Of a stretch of DNA of 64,000 nucleotides, positions 57,695-64,000 are shown piece by piece. Below the pieces are notes generated by a model, which saw only the letters and a list, made by a program, of their open reading frames with translations, was not told the origin of the DNA and ran no database searches. The position numbers and the translations under genes are program-made. Each line of letters starts with the position of its first letter. The first letter of the stretch is position 1. This DNA comes from Sphingomonas koreensis (GTDB lineage: Bacteria > Pseudomonadota > Alphaproteobacteria > Sphingomonadales > Sphingomonadaceae): positions 930,001 through 994,000 of the forward strand of contig RCZF01000001.1 in the NCBI GenBank assembly GCA_006438735.1, given 5' to 3'.

Positions 57695-58107
57695 CAGATC
57701 TGCACCCTGTTGCGTCGTTTGAAACTCGCCCGCGCGATCCACGCGCCGAGCCCGAGCAGCACCAGCGGGGTGAGCCACAAGGGCGCGGTGATGCCGCTCA
57801 ACGGCGGATCGTAGCTGACATAATCGCCATAACGCTCAATCAGCCAATGGCGGATCGCCCCCGGGCTTTCGCCGGCGGCGATGCGCTGGCGCACCATCGC
57901 GCGCATCTGGCCGGCCATATCGGCGTCGCTCTGCGCGATCGATTGCCCCTGGCAGACGACGCAGCGCAAATTCTCCATCAGATCGCGTGCTTCGGCCTCC
58001 TGATGAGGATCGGCCAATTGCGTGTCGGCGAGCGCGGCCGGGGGCAGCGGGGTATCGGCCATCGCCGGCGCGGCGAGCAGCGCGATCAGGAGCACGAGCC
58101 GTTTCAT
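57694..58107 (-). CDS. ccmH: Cytochrome c maturation protein CcmH
   Basis: A 137-residue membrane-anchored thiol protein. A signal or TM segment (1-18) precedes the domain with redox pair Cys49 and Cys52 in LRCVVCQGQSI. A C-terminal membrane segment (about 108-126) follows, with LTPLVLLGLGAW. It reduces apocytochrome c thiols before haem ligation. Start overlaps ccmG by 4 nt. Confidence 0.93.
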   Translation of the reverse strand: MKRLVLLIALLAAPAMADTPLPPAALADTQLADPHQEAEARDLMENLRCVVCQGQSIAQSDADMAGQMRAMVRQRIAAGESPGAIRHWLIERYGDYVSYDPPLSGITAPLWLTPLVLLGLGAWIARASFKRRNRVQI

Positions 58108-58634
58108 CCGCGCGCCTTTTCGAGCGCGGCGAGGATGTCGGGAATGTCCTCGGCGCGAACATCGCCGATATGCTGCTCGACGATCCGGCCGTGGCCATCG
58201 ATGACATAGGTTTCCGGCACGCCCGACGATCCCAAAGCGACCTGGAACGTGCCCTGCCGGTCGTCGCCGATACGTTCGTAGGGATCGCCGAAGCGCTTGA
58301 GGAAGCCGGCAATGTTCTGCGGCGTATCGCGGATCGCAACCGCATCGATCGCAACGCCTTGCTGCTTCAGCGCCATCAGTTGCGGCGATTCGGCCATGCA
58401 CGGAATGCACCAGCTGGCGAACACGTTGAGCAAGCGCGGCTTGCCGTCGCCGAACATCGCGCTGCCCAGCCCGGGCCGTTCCGGCGTGATTGGCGGCAGC
58501 GAGAATTTGGGCAGCGGCTTGCCGACCATCTGCGAATGGATGAGGTGATCGCTCGGCCGGAACAGCCCGCTGGCCACGACGGCAAACAGCAAGGCGAATC
58601 CGGTCAGCGGCAACCAGAGCAGCAGTTTCTTCAT
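58104..58634 (-). CDS. ccmG: Thiol:disulfide interchange protein CcmG/DsbE
   Basis: A 176-residue protein with one N-terminal anchor (about 4-22) and a thioredoxin fold in the periplasm. The active-site pair Cys76/Cys79 is in WCIPC, with NVFASW before it and the cis-Pro in GVPETY. It keeps CcmH and apocytochrome c reduced. The start overlaps the ccmF stop by 4 nt. Confidence 0.94.
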   Translation of the reverse strand: MKKLLLWLPLTGFALLFAVVASGLFRPSDHLIHSQMVGKPLPKFSLPPITPERPGLGSAMFGDGKPRLLNVFASWCIPCMAESPQLMALKQQGVAIDAVAIRDTPQNIAGFLKRFGDPYERIGDDRQGTFQVALGSSGVPETYVIDGHGRIVEQHIGDVRAEDIPDILAALEKARG

Positions 58635-60556
58635 GCCAGCCCCCTTCGCACCGCGCGGCGTTCGCGCAGCAGCCGGCCGAGCAGCGACAGCACGCCGCCG
58701 ATCGCGACCAGCGCGCCGCCGAGCCAGATCAGCGTGACGAACGGCTTCCACCACAGCCGCAATTGCCAGCGGCCGCCATCATCGGCCTGGCCCAGCACGG
58801 TGTAAAGCTGGCCGTCGAGCGCGGTCTTGATCGACGATTCGTTGGTCACCTGCGGCGGCGTCGAGAAGAAGCGCTGCTGCGGCGTCAGGAAGAACGTCGC
58901 GCCGCCGCGCCGGATTTGCAGTTTCGCCTCGAGCGCGGACCAGTTGACGCCAACCACCGGCTTGATGCCGAGCAGCGTGACTTCATAGGGGCCGACATGC
59001 TGCGGCTCGCCGATCCGCGTCGCCACCAACGTTTCCTTGTTGAATGCGCTTTCGGAGGCCATGCCGGCGAGGCTGACGGCGATGCCGAGATGGGCGACGA
59101 CCATGCCGTAGGTGAACAGCGGCGTACGGCGCAGATCGCGCCCCCAAAGCGGCGCGACACTGGCCACCGCGACGCCGGCGGCAAGCGCGAGGCCGAGCAG
59201 CGGCAGGATATGGATGCCCGGCGCGAGCAGCAACACCGCGATCAGCGCCAGCACCGTCACCGCAACCGGGATCGCCACCCGCCGCAGCGCGGCCGCACCC
59301 TTGTCGCGCCGCCACCGCAGCAACGGCCCGATCGCCATCATCGCGACAAGCACCAGCGCGATCGGACCGGCGGTCGAATCGAAGAAGGGATGACCGACCG
59401 AAAGCTGCGTGCCGAACGACGCGGCGACGATCGGATACAGCGTGCCGATCAACACGATGCCGAGGATCACCGACAGCAGCAGGTTGTTGACCACCAGCGC
59501 GCCTTCGCGGCTGACCGGCTCGAAGGTATTGCCCTGGCGGATCGTGCCGACTCGCGCGCCGAACAGCGCCAGCGCGCCGCCGATGTAGATGACCAGCAGC
59601 GCGAGGATGAACGCCCCGCGCTTCGGGTCGATCGCGAAGGCGTGAACGCTGGTCAGAATGCCTGAACGGACGAGGAAGGTGCCGATCATCGACATCGAGA
59701 AGGCAACGACGGCGAGCATGATCGTCCAAGCGCGCAAACCGTCGCGCGTCGCCAGCACCGTTACCGAATGGAGCAGCGCGGTCGCCGCCAACCACGGCAT
59801 CAGCGACGCGTTCTCGACCGGATCCCAGAACCACCAGCCGCCCCAGCCGAGCTCGTAATAGGCCCAATAGCTGCCCGCGGTGATGCCCAGCGTCAGGAAA
59901 ATCCATGCCGCCAGCACCCAGGGCCGCATCGCGCGGGCGAACGCCGGACCGACATCCCGCGTGATCATCGCGCCGACGGCGAACGAGAAAGCGACCGAGA
60001 TGCCGACATAGCCGATGTAAAGCGTCGGCGGATGGAACGCGAGGCCGGGGTCCTGCAGCAGCGGGTTGAGCCCCTGCCCGTCCGCCGGCGGGTTGGCGAG
60101 CCGCGCGAATGGGTTCGAGGAGAACAGCAGGAACGCGTAGAAGCCAAGCGCGATCGTCGCCTGCGCGCCCAGCGTCGCGATCAGCGTCGGCTTGGGCAGC
60201 TGCCGCTCGAACAGTGCCACCGCGGCCCCGGCGACGCCCAGGATCGTCACCCACAGCAGCATCGAGCCTTCGTGATTCCCCCACGCGCCGGCGATCTTGT
60301 AGATCAACGGCTTGGCCGCGCTCGAATCCTCGACGACGAGCTTCACCGACATGTCGCTTTGCACGAACACGGTGATCAGCAGCAGCATGGCGAGAATTGC
60401 GAGCAGGCCCTGGACGACCGCGATCGGGCGGATCGTGGTCAGGATCTCGCCCGTGTCGGCCTGCGCGCGCCGCACGCCCAGCACCGCCAGCACCACCTGC
60501 AACGCCGCCAGCGCGGCGGCGAACCACAAGGCGGCGAGGCCGGCTTCGGCGATCAC
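58631..60556 (-). CDS. ccmF: Haem lyase subunit CcmF
   Basis: A 641-residue protein with about 15 membrane spans. It has the tryptophan-rich motif WGGWWFWDPVENASLMPW (haem handling), plus the N-terminal IAGAWGNHEGSMLLW and HPPTLYIGYVG. It ligates haem to apocytochrome c together with CcmH and CcmI. The 4-nt overlap with ccmE supports one operon. Confidence 0.95.
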   Translation of the reverse strand: MIAEAGLAALWFAAALAALQVVLAVLGVRRAQADTGEILTTIRPIAVVQGLLAILAMLLLITVFVQSDMSVKLVVEDSSAAKPLIYKIAGAWGNHEGSMLLWVTILGVAGAAVALFERQLPKPTLIATLGAQATIALGFYAFLLFSSNPFARLANPPADGQGLNPLLQDPGLAFHPPTLYIGYVGISVAFSFAVGAMITRDVGPAFARAMRPWVLAAWIFLTLGITAGSYWAYYELGWGGWWFWDPVENASLMPWLAATALLHSVTVLATRDGLRAWTIMLAVVAFSMSMIGTFLVRSGILTSVHAFAIDPKRGAFILALLVIYIGGALALFGARVGTIRQGNTFEPVSREGALVVNNLLLSVILGIVLIGTLYPIVAASFGTQLSVGHPFFDSTAGPIALVLVAMMAIGPLLRWRRDKGAAALRRVAIPVAVTVLALIAVLLLAPGIHILPLLGLALAAGVAVASVAPLWGRDLRRTPLFTYGMVVAHLGIAVSLAGMASESAFNKETLVATRIGEPQHVGPYEVTLLGIKPVVGVNWSALEAKLQIRRGGATFFLTPQQRFFSTPPQVTNESSIKTALDGQLYTVLGQADDGGRWQLRLWWKPFVTLIWLGGALVAIGGVLSLLGRLLRERRAVRRGLA

Positions 60557-60987
60557 TTTTCGAGACTTTCGGTCTTGTGCATCGCACCGGCGACCTGGGG
60601 CGGCATATATTTCTCGTCATGCTTGGCGAGCAGATTGGTCGCGGTGAAGCTGCCGTCGGGCTGGAACTGGCCTTCGGCAACGACGCCCGATTTCTCGCGA
60701 AACAGATCGGGCACGATGCCGCTGAAGCGGACCGGCACTTGCGCCGCGCCGTCGGTGACGACGAAGCGAATCGAGATCCCGTCGGGCTGGCGCTCGATCG
60801 AGCCGCCCTCGACCATGCCGCCCAACCGCACTGCCTTGCCGAGCGGCAGGCCATCCTTCACCACATCCGACGGCGCGTAGAAGAACGACGCCTGCCCCTT
60901 GAGCGCCGACAGCGCGAGCAGCCCCGCACCGATCACCGCCGCCAGCGCCAGCAACGCCAGGGTGAGCCGCTGGTGCTTGGCCTTCAT
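60553..60987 (-). CDS. ccmE: Haem chaperone CcmE
   Basis: A 144-residue protein with an N-terminal membrane anchor (about 8-28) and an OB-fold domain. The haem-binding His123 and Tyr127 lie in the LAKHDEKYMPP motif. It receives haem from CcmC and delivers it to CcmF. A 4-nt overlap with the ccmD stop at its start fits the operon order C-D-E-F. Confidence 0.94.
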   Translation of the reverse strand: MKAKHQRLTLALLALAAVIGAGLLALSALKGQASFFYAPSDVVKDGLPLGKAVRLGGMVEGGSIERQPDGISIRFVVTDGAAQVPVRFSGIVPDLFREKSGVVAEGQFQPDGSFTATNLLAKHDEKYMPPQVAGAMHKTESLEK

Positions 60988-61118
60988 GCCCGCCAGTTCG
61001 CCTCCACCGCCGCCTCCGCGCGGCGCATCGCGCGCCAGCTGAGCAGCGACAGGATCACCACGGCGATCGCGGTGACAGCATAGGCCGCGATCACGAAGGG
61101 CCAGGGATCGAGCGTCAT
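60984..61118 (-). CDS. ccmD: Haem exporter accessory protein CcmD
   Basis: A 44-residue peptide with one membrane helix (about residues 7-27) and a basic, helical tail RAMRRAEAAVEANWR. It is of the size and position expected for CcmD, which helps release holo-CcmE from CcmC. Overlaps ccmC by 4 nt and ccmE by 4 nt. Confidence 0.88.
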   Translation of the reverse strand: MTLDPWPFVIAAYAVTAIAVVILSLLSWRAMRRAEAAVEANWRA

Positions 61119-61837
61119 GCCGCCATCCGCCGCATCCTCGCCTCGGCCTTGGCGGCGGCGAGCAAGGCGCGCATTCGCATCAGCACGATGCCGGCGAAGA
61201 ACAGCGAGAACCCGAGGATCGTGAACCACAAGGGCCACAACATCGATGCCGCGATCGTCGAACTGGTCAGTCCGATGCTCTGCCCCTGATGCAGCGTGTT
61301 CCACCACACCACCGAATAACGGATGATCGGCAGCAGCACCGATCCCGCGACGCCGAAGATCGCCGGAATGCGCCCGTCGCCGCCGCGATCGTTATCGGCA
61401 CGGACCAGCGCGATATAGGCGAGATAGACGAAGAACAGCAGCAGCATCGAGGTCAGCCGCCCATCCCATTCCCACCAAGTGCCCCAGGTTGGGCGGCCCC
61501 AGATCGAACCGGTGATGAGACACAGCGCCGCGAACACCGCGCCGGGCAATGCAATCGCCTGCGCCGCGACGCGCGCCAGCGGATGCCGCCAGACGAGATA
61601 GACGATGCTGGCGATGGCGAGGCTGCTCCATCCGCCCATCCCCAGCCATGCACTCGGCACATGGATGTAGAGGATGCGGACGCTCTCGCCCTGCAGATAA
61701 TCGGCCGGCGTCTGGGTGAGGCCGGCCCAGCTGCCGATCGCGGCCAGCGCAATGCCAGCCCAGAACAGCGCCGGCGTCAACGGCCGGGCGATGCGCAAAA
61801 AGCGGGCGGGATTGGCGAGGGCATGAATAACTGGCAC
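61115..61837 (-). CDS. ccmC: Haem exporter CcmC
   Basis: A 240-residue protein with six membrane spans and the haem-handling motif WGTWWEWDGR, plus histidines in IHVPSAW and NTLHQGQS. It transfers haem to CcmE. The operon starts here; ccmA and ccmB, which usually precede ccmC, are not in the window. An 87-nt gap separates it from the upstream amino-acid dehydrogenase. Confidence 0.95.
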   Translation of the reverse strand: MPVIHALANPARFLRIARPLTPALFWAGIALAAIGSWAGLTQTPADYLQGESVRILYIHVPSAWLGMGGWSSLAIASIVYLVWRHPLARVAAQAIALPGAVFAALCLITGSIWGRPTWGTWWEWDGRLTSMLLLFFVYLAYIALVRADNDRGGDGRIPAIFGVAGSVLLPIIRYSVVWWNTLHQGQSIGLTSSTIAASMLWPLWFTILGFSLFFAGIVLMRMRALLAAAKAEARMRRMAA

Positions 61838-61924
61838 GACGCGCCGTTGTTAGGGCACTCTCCGGCGCAAATCCAGCGGCCGACGCTCAATTATTCCCGT
61901 GCCGACCGGCAGGCTGCTCCAATC

Positions 61925-62977
61925 CTAGCCGCGACCGATCAAGCGCCGTGCGATCGTATCGGCGACTTCGGAGGCCGGCTGCTGTGTGCGATCGCTCTCG
62001 TCCCACACTTCGATCAGCCGATCGGGAATTTTCGCGATACGCGCCTTGACCTCGGCTTCGTCGCCGCGGCCGAGATATTCGAGCCCCACGTTGATGATGC
62101 CGCCGGCGTTGATGACGTAATCGGGCGCGTAAAGGATGCCGCGGTCGTGCAGCCGCGCGCCGTCCTCGCGGGTCGCCAACTGATTGTTGGCGCCACCGGC
62201 GATGACGGTCGTCTTAAGTTGCTCGATCGATGCCTCTGTGAGGATCGCGCCGAGCGCGTTGGGGCTGACGACATCGGCTTCGACGCCGAGAATCGAGTCC
62301 GCCGCCACCGCTTCGCCGCCCAGCTCCTCGGCCAGCGCCTGCGCCTTGGCCGCATCGACGTCAGCCAGTGTCAGTCGCGCGCCGTCCTTCGCCAGCAGCC
62401 GAGCGAGCCCGCCGCCGACCGAGCCGACGCCCTGGATCGCGACGTGAACGTCCTTCATCGCATTGGCGCCGAGCCCGCGCTTGGCCGCCGCCTTCACGCC
62501 CAGATAGATGCCGAGCGCGGTGAAGGGCCCGGGATCGCCGCCGGCCGCGCCGCTCGCGACGGGCAGGCCCGAGACGTATTTCGTCTCGCCCGCGATCACC
62601 TTCATGCGCGCTTCGGACATGCCGACGTCTTCCGCCGTCACATAACGCCCACCGAGCGATTCGACCGCACGGCCGAACGCCTTCAACTGGGCTTCGGTGA
62701 TCGTGTCGCCGGTCTTGCCTGCAAGCACCACGCCCTTGCCGCCGCCCAATTCGAGCCCGGCCATCGCGTTCTTGAAGCTCATCCCGCGCGACAAGCGCAG
62801 CCCATCGGTAATCGCCTGATCGCTGTCGGCATAATGCCAGAAGCGCACGCCACCCGCCGCCGGCCCGAGCTTGGTCGAATGCACCGCGATGACCGCGCTC
62901 AACCCCGAATCGGGATCGGTGAACAGATGCACGCCCTCGTGAGCGTCGAAATCGGGGAAGCCCCAGCCGGTGGTCAT
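61925..62977 (-). CDS. Leucine/phenylalanine/valine dehydrogenase (Glu/Leu/Phe/Val family)
   Basis: A 350-residue NAD-dependent amino-acid dehydrogenase from ATG 62977. The catalytic lysine region is AGLELGGGKGVV. The substrate-site Lys is in MSFKNAMAG, the Rossmann loop is VAIQGVGSVGGGLARLLAKDG, and a C-terminal NAGGIINVGLEY follows. It converts a branched or aromatic amino acid to its keto acid. The length matches leucine and phenylalanine dehydrogenases; the substrate cannot be fixed from sequence alone. Confidence 0.9.
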   Translation of the reverse strand: MTTGWGFPDFDAHEGVHLFTDPDSGLSAVIAVHSTKLGPAAGGVRFWHYADSDQAITDGLRLSRGMSFKNAMAGLELGGGKGVVLAGKTGDTITEAQLKAFGRAVESLGGRYVTAEDVGMSEARMKVIAGETKYVSGLPVASGAAGGDPGPFTALGIYLGVKAAAKRGLGANAMKDVHVAIQGVGSVGGGLARLLAKDGARLTLADVDAAKAQALAEELGGEAVAADSILGVEADVVSPNALGAILTEASIEQLKTTVIAGGANNQLATREDGARLHDRGILYAPDYVINAGGIINVGLEYLGRGDEAEVKARIAKIPDRLIEVWDESDRTQQPASEVADTIARRLIGRG

Positions 62978-63045
62978 GATTGGTCCTTTGATCGGGCGGG
63001 GGAGCGGGCCGGCGCAGTGCTCAGCGCAGCTGAACCAGTAAGCGA

Positions 63046-63123
63046 TGGGGCGACCGACGGGACTTGAACCCGCAACTTCCGGCATCACAAGCCGACGCTC
63101 TAACCAATTGAACTACGGTCGCC
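63046..63123 (-). tRNA. tRNA-His (anticodon GTG)
   Basis: On the minus strand the extra 5' G (position -1) is encoded, followed by GCGACCG. The D arm is TAGTTCAATTGG, the anticodon stem TCGGC/GCCGG with loop TTGTGAT (GTG), the T loop GTTCAAGTC. The 3' side CGGTCGC ends with C73 and CCA. The encoded G-1 opposite C73 is the normal bacterial identity pair, unlike some alphaproteobacteria that lack it. Confidence 0.94.
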
Positions 63124-63135
63124 GCGAAGCCGCGG

Positions 63136-63164
63136 CCCTAGCGGGCCGGGCGGGCCAGCGTCAA
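63136..63164 (-). promoter_or_regulatory. Promoter of the tRNA-His gene
   Basis: Minus strand TTGACG (63164-63159), 17-base spacer, CTAGGG (63141-63136). The -35 is excellent, the -10 weak, with a GC-rich discriminator, which is common for stable RNA genes. Confidence 0.6.
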
Positions 63165-63169
63165 GACCA

Positions 63170-63886
63170 TCAAAACTGCCCCTGCGCCGAAAGCAGATAG
63201 CCGCTTGGCGAAAGCTGGAAACCGGCAAGCTGCAATTTGGTCGCGAGCGCCGGGTCGCCGGTCTGCATCGACAGATCGGCGATGTAGCTACCGTCCTCGT
63301 GAAGCCGCAGCGCCAGGCTCTCGGTGCCGGCGGCGCTGGCGAGCGGCAGCAGCAGCGCATTGCCCTCGCAGCGCGCCGTGCCGCTCATCGCCTGCGGCAG
63401 CACGACGCCGCCGATCGCACCGGCCAGCGTCGCGCGGACGCGGCCCTCGGCGTGGTCGCACGCGCCATCGGCGAAGCGCACGCTGACATCGTCGAGATCG
63501 AGCCCGCTCACGGGCACCGCGCCAAAATTCCCGCCGCCGACGATGGTGGCGCTGAGATCATCGACGCCGACGCTGTGGCGCGACATGCCGATCGCACCAC
63601 GCAACGCCGTGTCGCCCGCCGCTGCAAGATCGACGCGGGCGCGCCCGACGAAGAGCTGGATCGGCGACAGCCGCGCCGCCAGATCGCCGAGATCGAGCTG
63701 GCCGGCATGCGCTTCATTGAGCGAGCCGAGCCACACGCTGCCGGTCACCCGCCGTGCCGTGACGCCGAGATCGGCGAGCCCGATCCAGCCCAGCGCCAGC
63801 CGCATCGGCAGCAACAGGATCAGCGCAACCAGGAACACCGCGCCGAACAAGGCGGCCGGGCCGGTGCGGAGCCGAATGCGTTTCAT
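63170..63886 (-). CDS. gspN: Type II secretion system protein N
   Basis: A 238-residue inner-membrane protein with one N-terminal anchor (about residues 13-33) and a beta-rich periplasmic domain. It has the GspN pattern GRARVDLAAAGDTAL and DLDDVSVRFADGACDHAEG, plus LSMQTGDPALATKLQLAG near the end. It belongs to the type II secretion pilot machinery. Its start overlaps the preceding gene by 4 nt (ATGA). Confidence 0.85.
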   Translation of the reverse strand: MKRIRLRTGPAALFGAVFLVALILLLPMRLALGWIGLADLGVTARRVTGSVWLGSLNEAHAGQLDLGDLAARLSPIQLFVGRARVDLAAAGDTALRGAIGMSRHSVGVDDLSATIVGGGNFGAVPVSGLDLDDVSVRFADGACDHAEGRVRATLAGAIGGVVLPQAMSGTARCEGNALLLPLASAAGTESLALRLHEDGSYIADLSMQTGDPALATKLQLAGFQLSPSGYLLSAQGQF

Positions 63887-64000
63887 GCGCCCCTCTTCAT
63901 CAACGTCATGCGCGCCGATACCGTCTGATCGCCATTGTTGCTGACGTCGATCGTGGCGACGATCACGCCGGCGCCATCGAGATCGGCGATCCAGGAAAAC
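63883..64000 (-). CDS. C-terminal end of a type II secretion protein, probably GspM
   Basis: The last 38 codons are in the window, reading into TGA at 63885-63883. The visible end, FSWIADLDGAGV, NNGDQTVSARM and TLMKRGA, fits the short periplasmic domain at the C-terminus of GspM, and gspM precedes gspN in many operons. The 5' end is outside the window, so the name is a contextual call. Confidence 0.65.
   Translation of the reverse strand, partial: FSWIADLDGAGVIVATIDVSNNGDQTVSARMTLMKRGA

Noticed and set aside
61289..63067. Open frame of about 590 codons on the plus strand over ccmC and the amino-acid dehydrogenase
   Set aside because: Antisense to two genes with complete signature motifs; composition is that of a shadow frame.
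1..64000. CRISPR arrays, prophage genes, insertion sequences and integrase-bounded islands
   Set aside because: No regularly spaced direct repeats, transposase, integrase, terminase or capsid-type sequence was seen. The repeats found are single palindromes without spacers.

Overview
The window looks like chromosomal DNA of a sphingomonad (Alphaproteobacteria, Sphingomonadales; probably Sphingomonas or a close relative). The grounds are a high G+C content and a sphingomonad-type exosortase A (XrtA) polysaccharide locus. They also include a ChpT phosphotransferase, RpoH, two promoters of the general-stress-sigma type (GGAAC-N16/17-CGTT), and several families of dispersed intergenic palindromes. 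No phage, insertion sequence or CRISPR array was seen. Nearly all of the sequence is ordinary core genome, densely packed, with many 1-nt and 4-nt (ATGA) gene overlaps.

Layout. 1-1914: the tail of a probable PspC followed by six tandem, related, very small membrane-anchored coiled-coil proteins resembling PspB. 1940-5515: SufE, a secreted protein, a J-domain protein and a large secreted TPR/TonB-like protein. 5566-5932: RNase P RNA, next to a perfect 35-bp inverted repeat. 6085-13163: an amidase, then a chemotaxis cluster (cheR, cheB, cheY, cheW, cheA) led by chpT and a JAMM protease. 13175-18294: rluD, rpoH, mtgA, a stress-promoter membrane protein, ybaB and dnaX. 18701-18789: SRP RNA. 19094-21686: ferredoxin and two overlapping cysteine desulfurases, one carrying an in-frame palindromic insert. 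21782-30335: hydrolases, a lipoprotein, threonine dehydratase, an ornithine decarboxylase and deoxyhypusine-synthase-like pair, an MFS transporter and a MAPEG protein.

30496-47558 is a complete XrtA exopolysaccharide cluster. A long leftward run holds export lipoprotein, Wzz-like protein, tyrosine autokinase, beta-barrel, ATPase, deacetylase, FemAB-like protein, glycosyltransferase, exosortase/EpsI and amidotransferase. A divergent acyl-activation module holds acyl-CoA ligase, PLP decarboxylase, ACP and two hydrolases. 47561-52297: trxB, then a molybdenum unit (FdhF/YdeP oxidoreductase, mobA, fdhD). 52276-56974: tRNA-Met, a 2'-5' RNA ligase-like protein, kup, and an Lrp regulator divergent from alanine dehydrogenase. 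57065-61837: cytochrome c maturation genes. The window ends with an amino-acid dehydrogenase, tRNA-His and the gspM/gspN end of a type II secretion operon.

Points most worth a second look: the PspB-like tandem array; palindromic repeats translated inside a cysteine desulfurase and at the end of exosortase; a multi-hairpin 3'-UTR element in two copies whose stems are kept although their sequence changed; the ornithine decarboxylase/deoxyhypusine-synthase-like pair; and an apparent CTG start in mobA. All assignments come from reading the sequence and from remembered family features; no database search was run.
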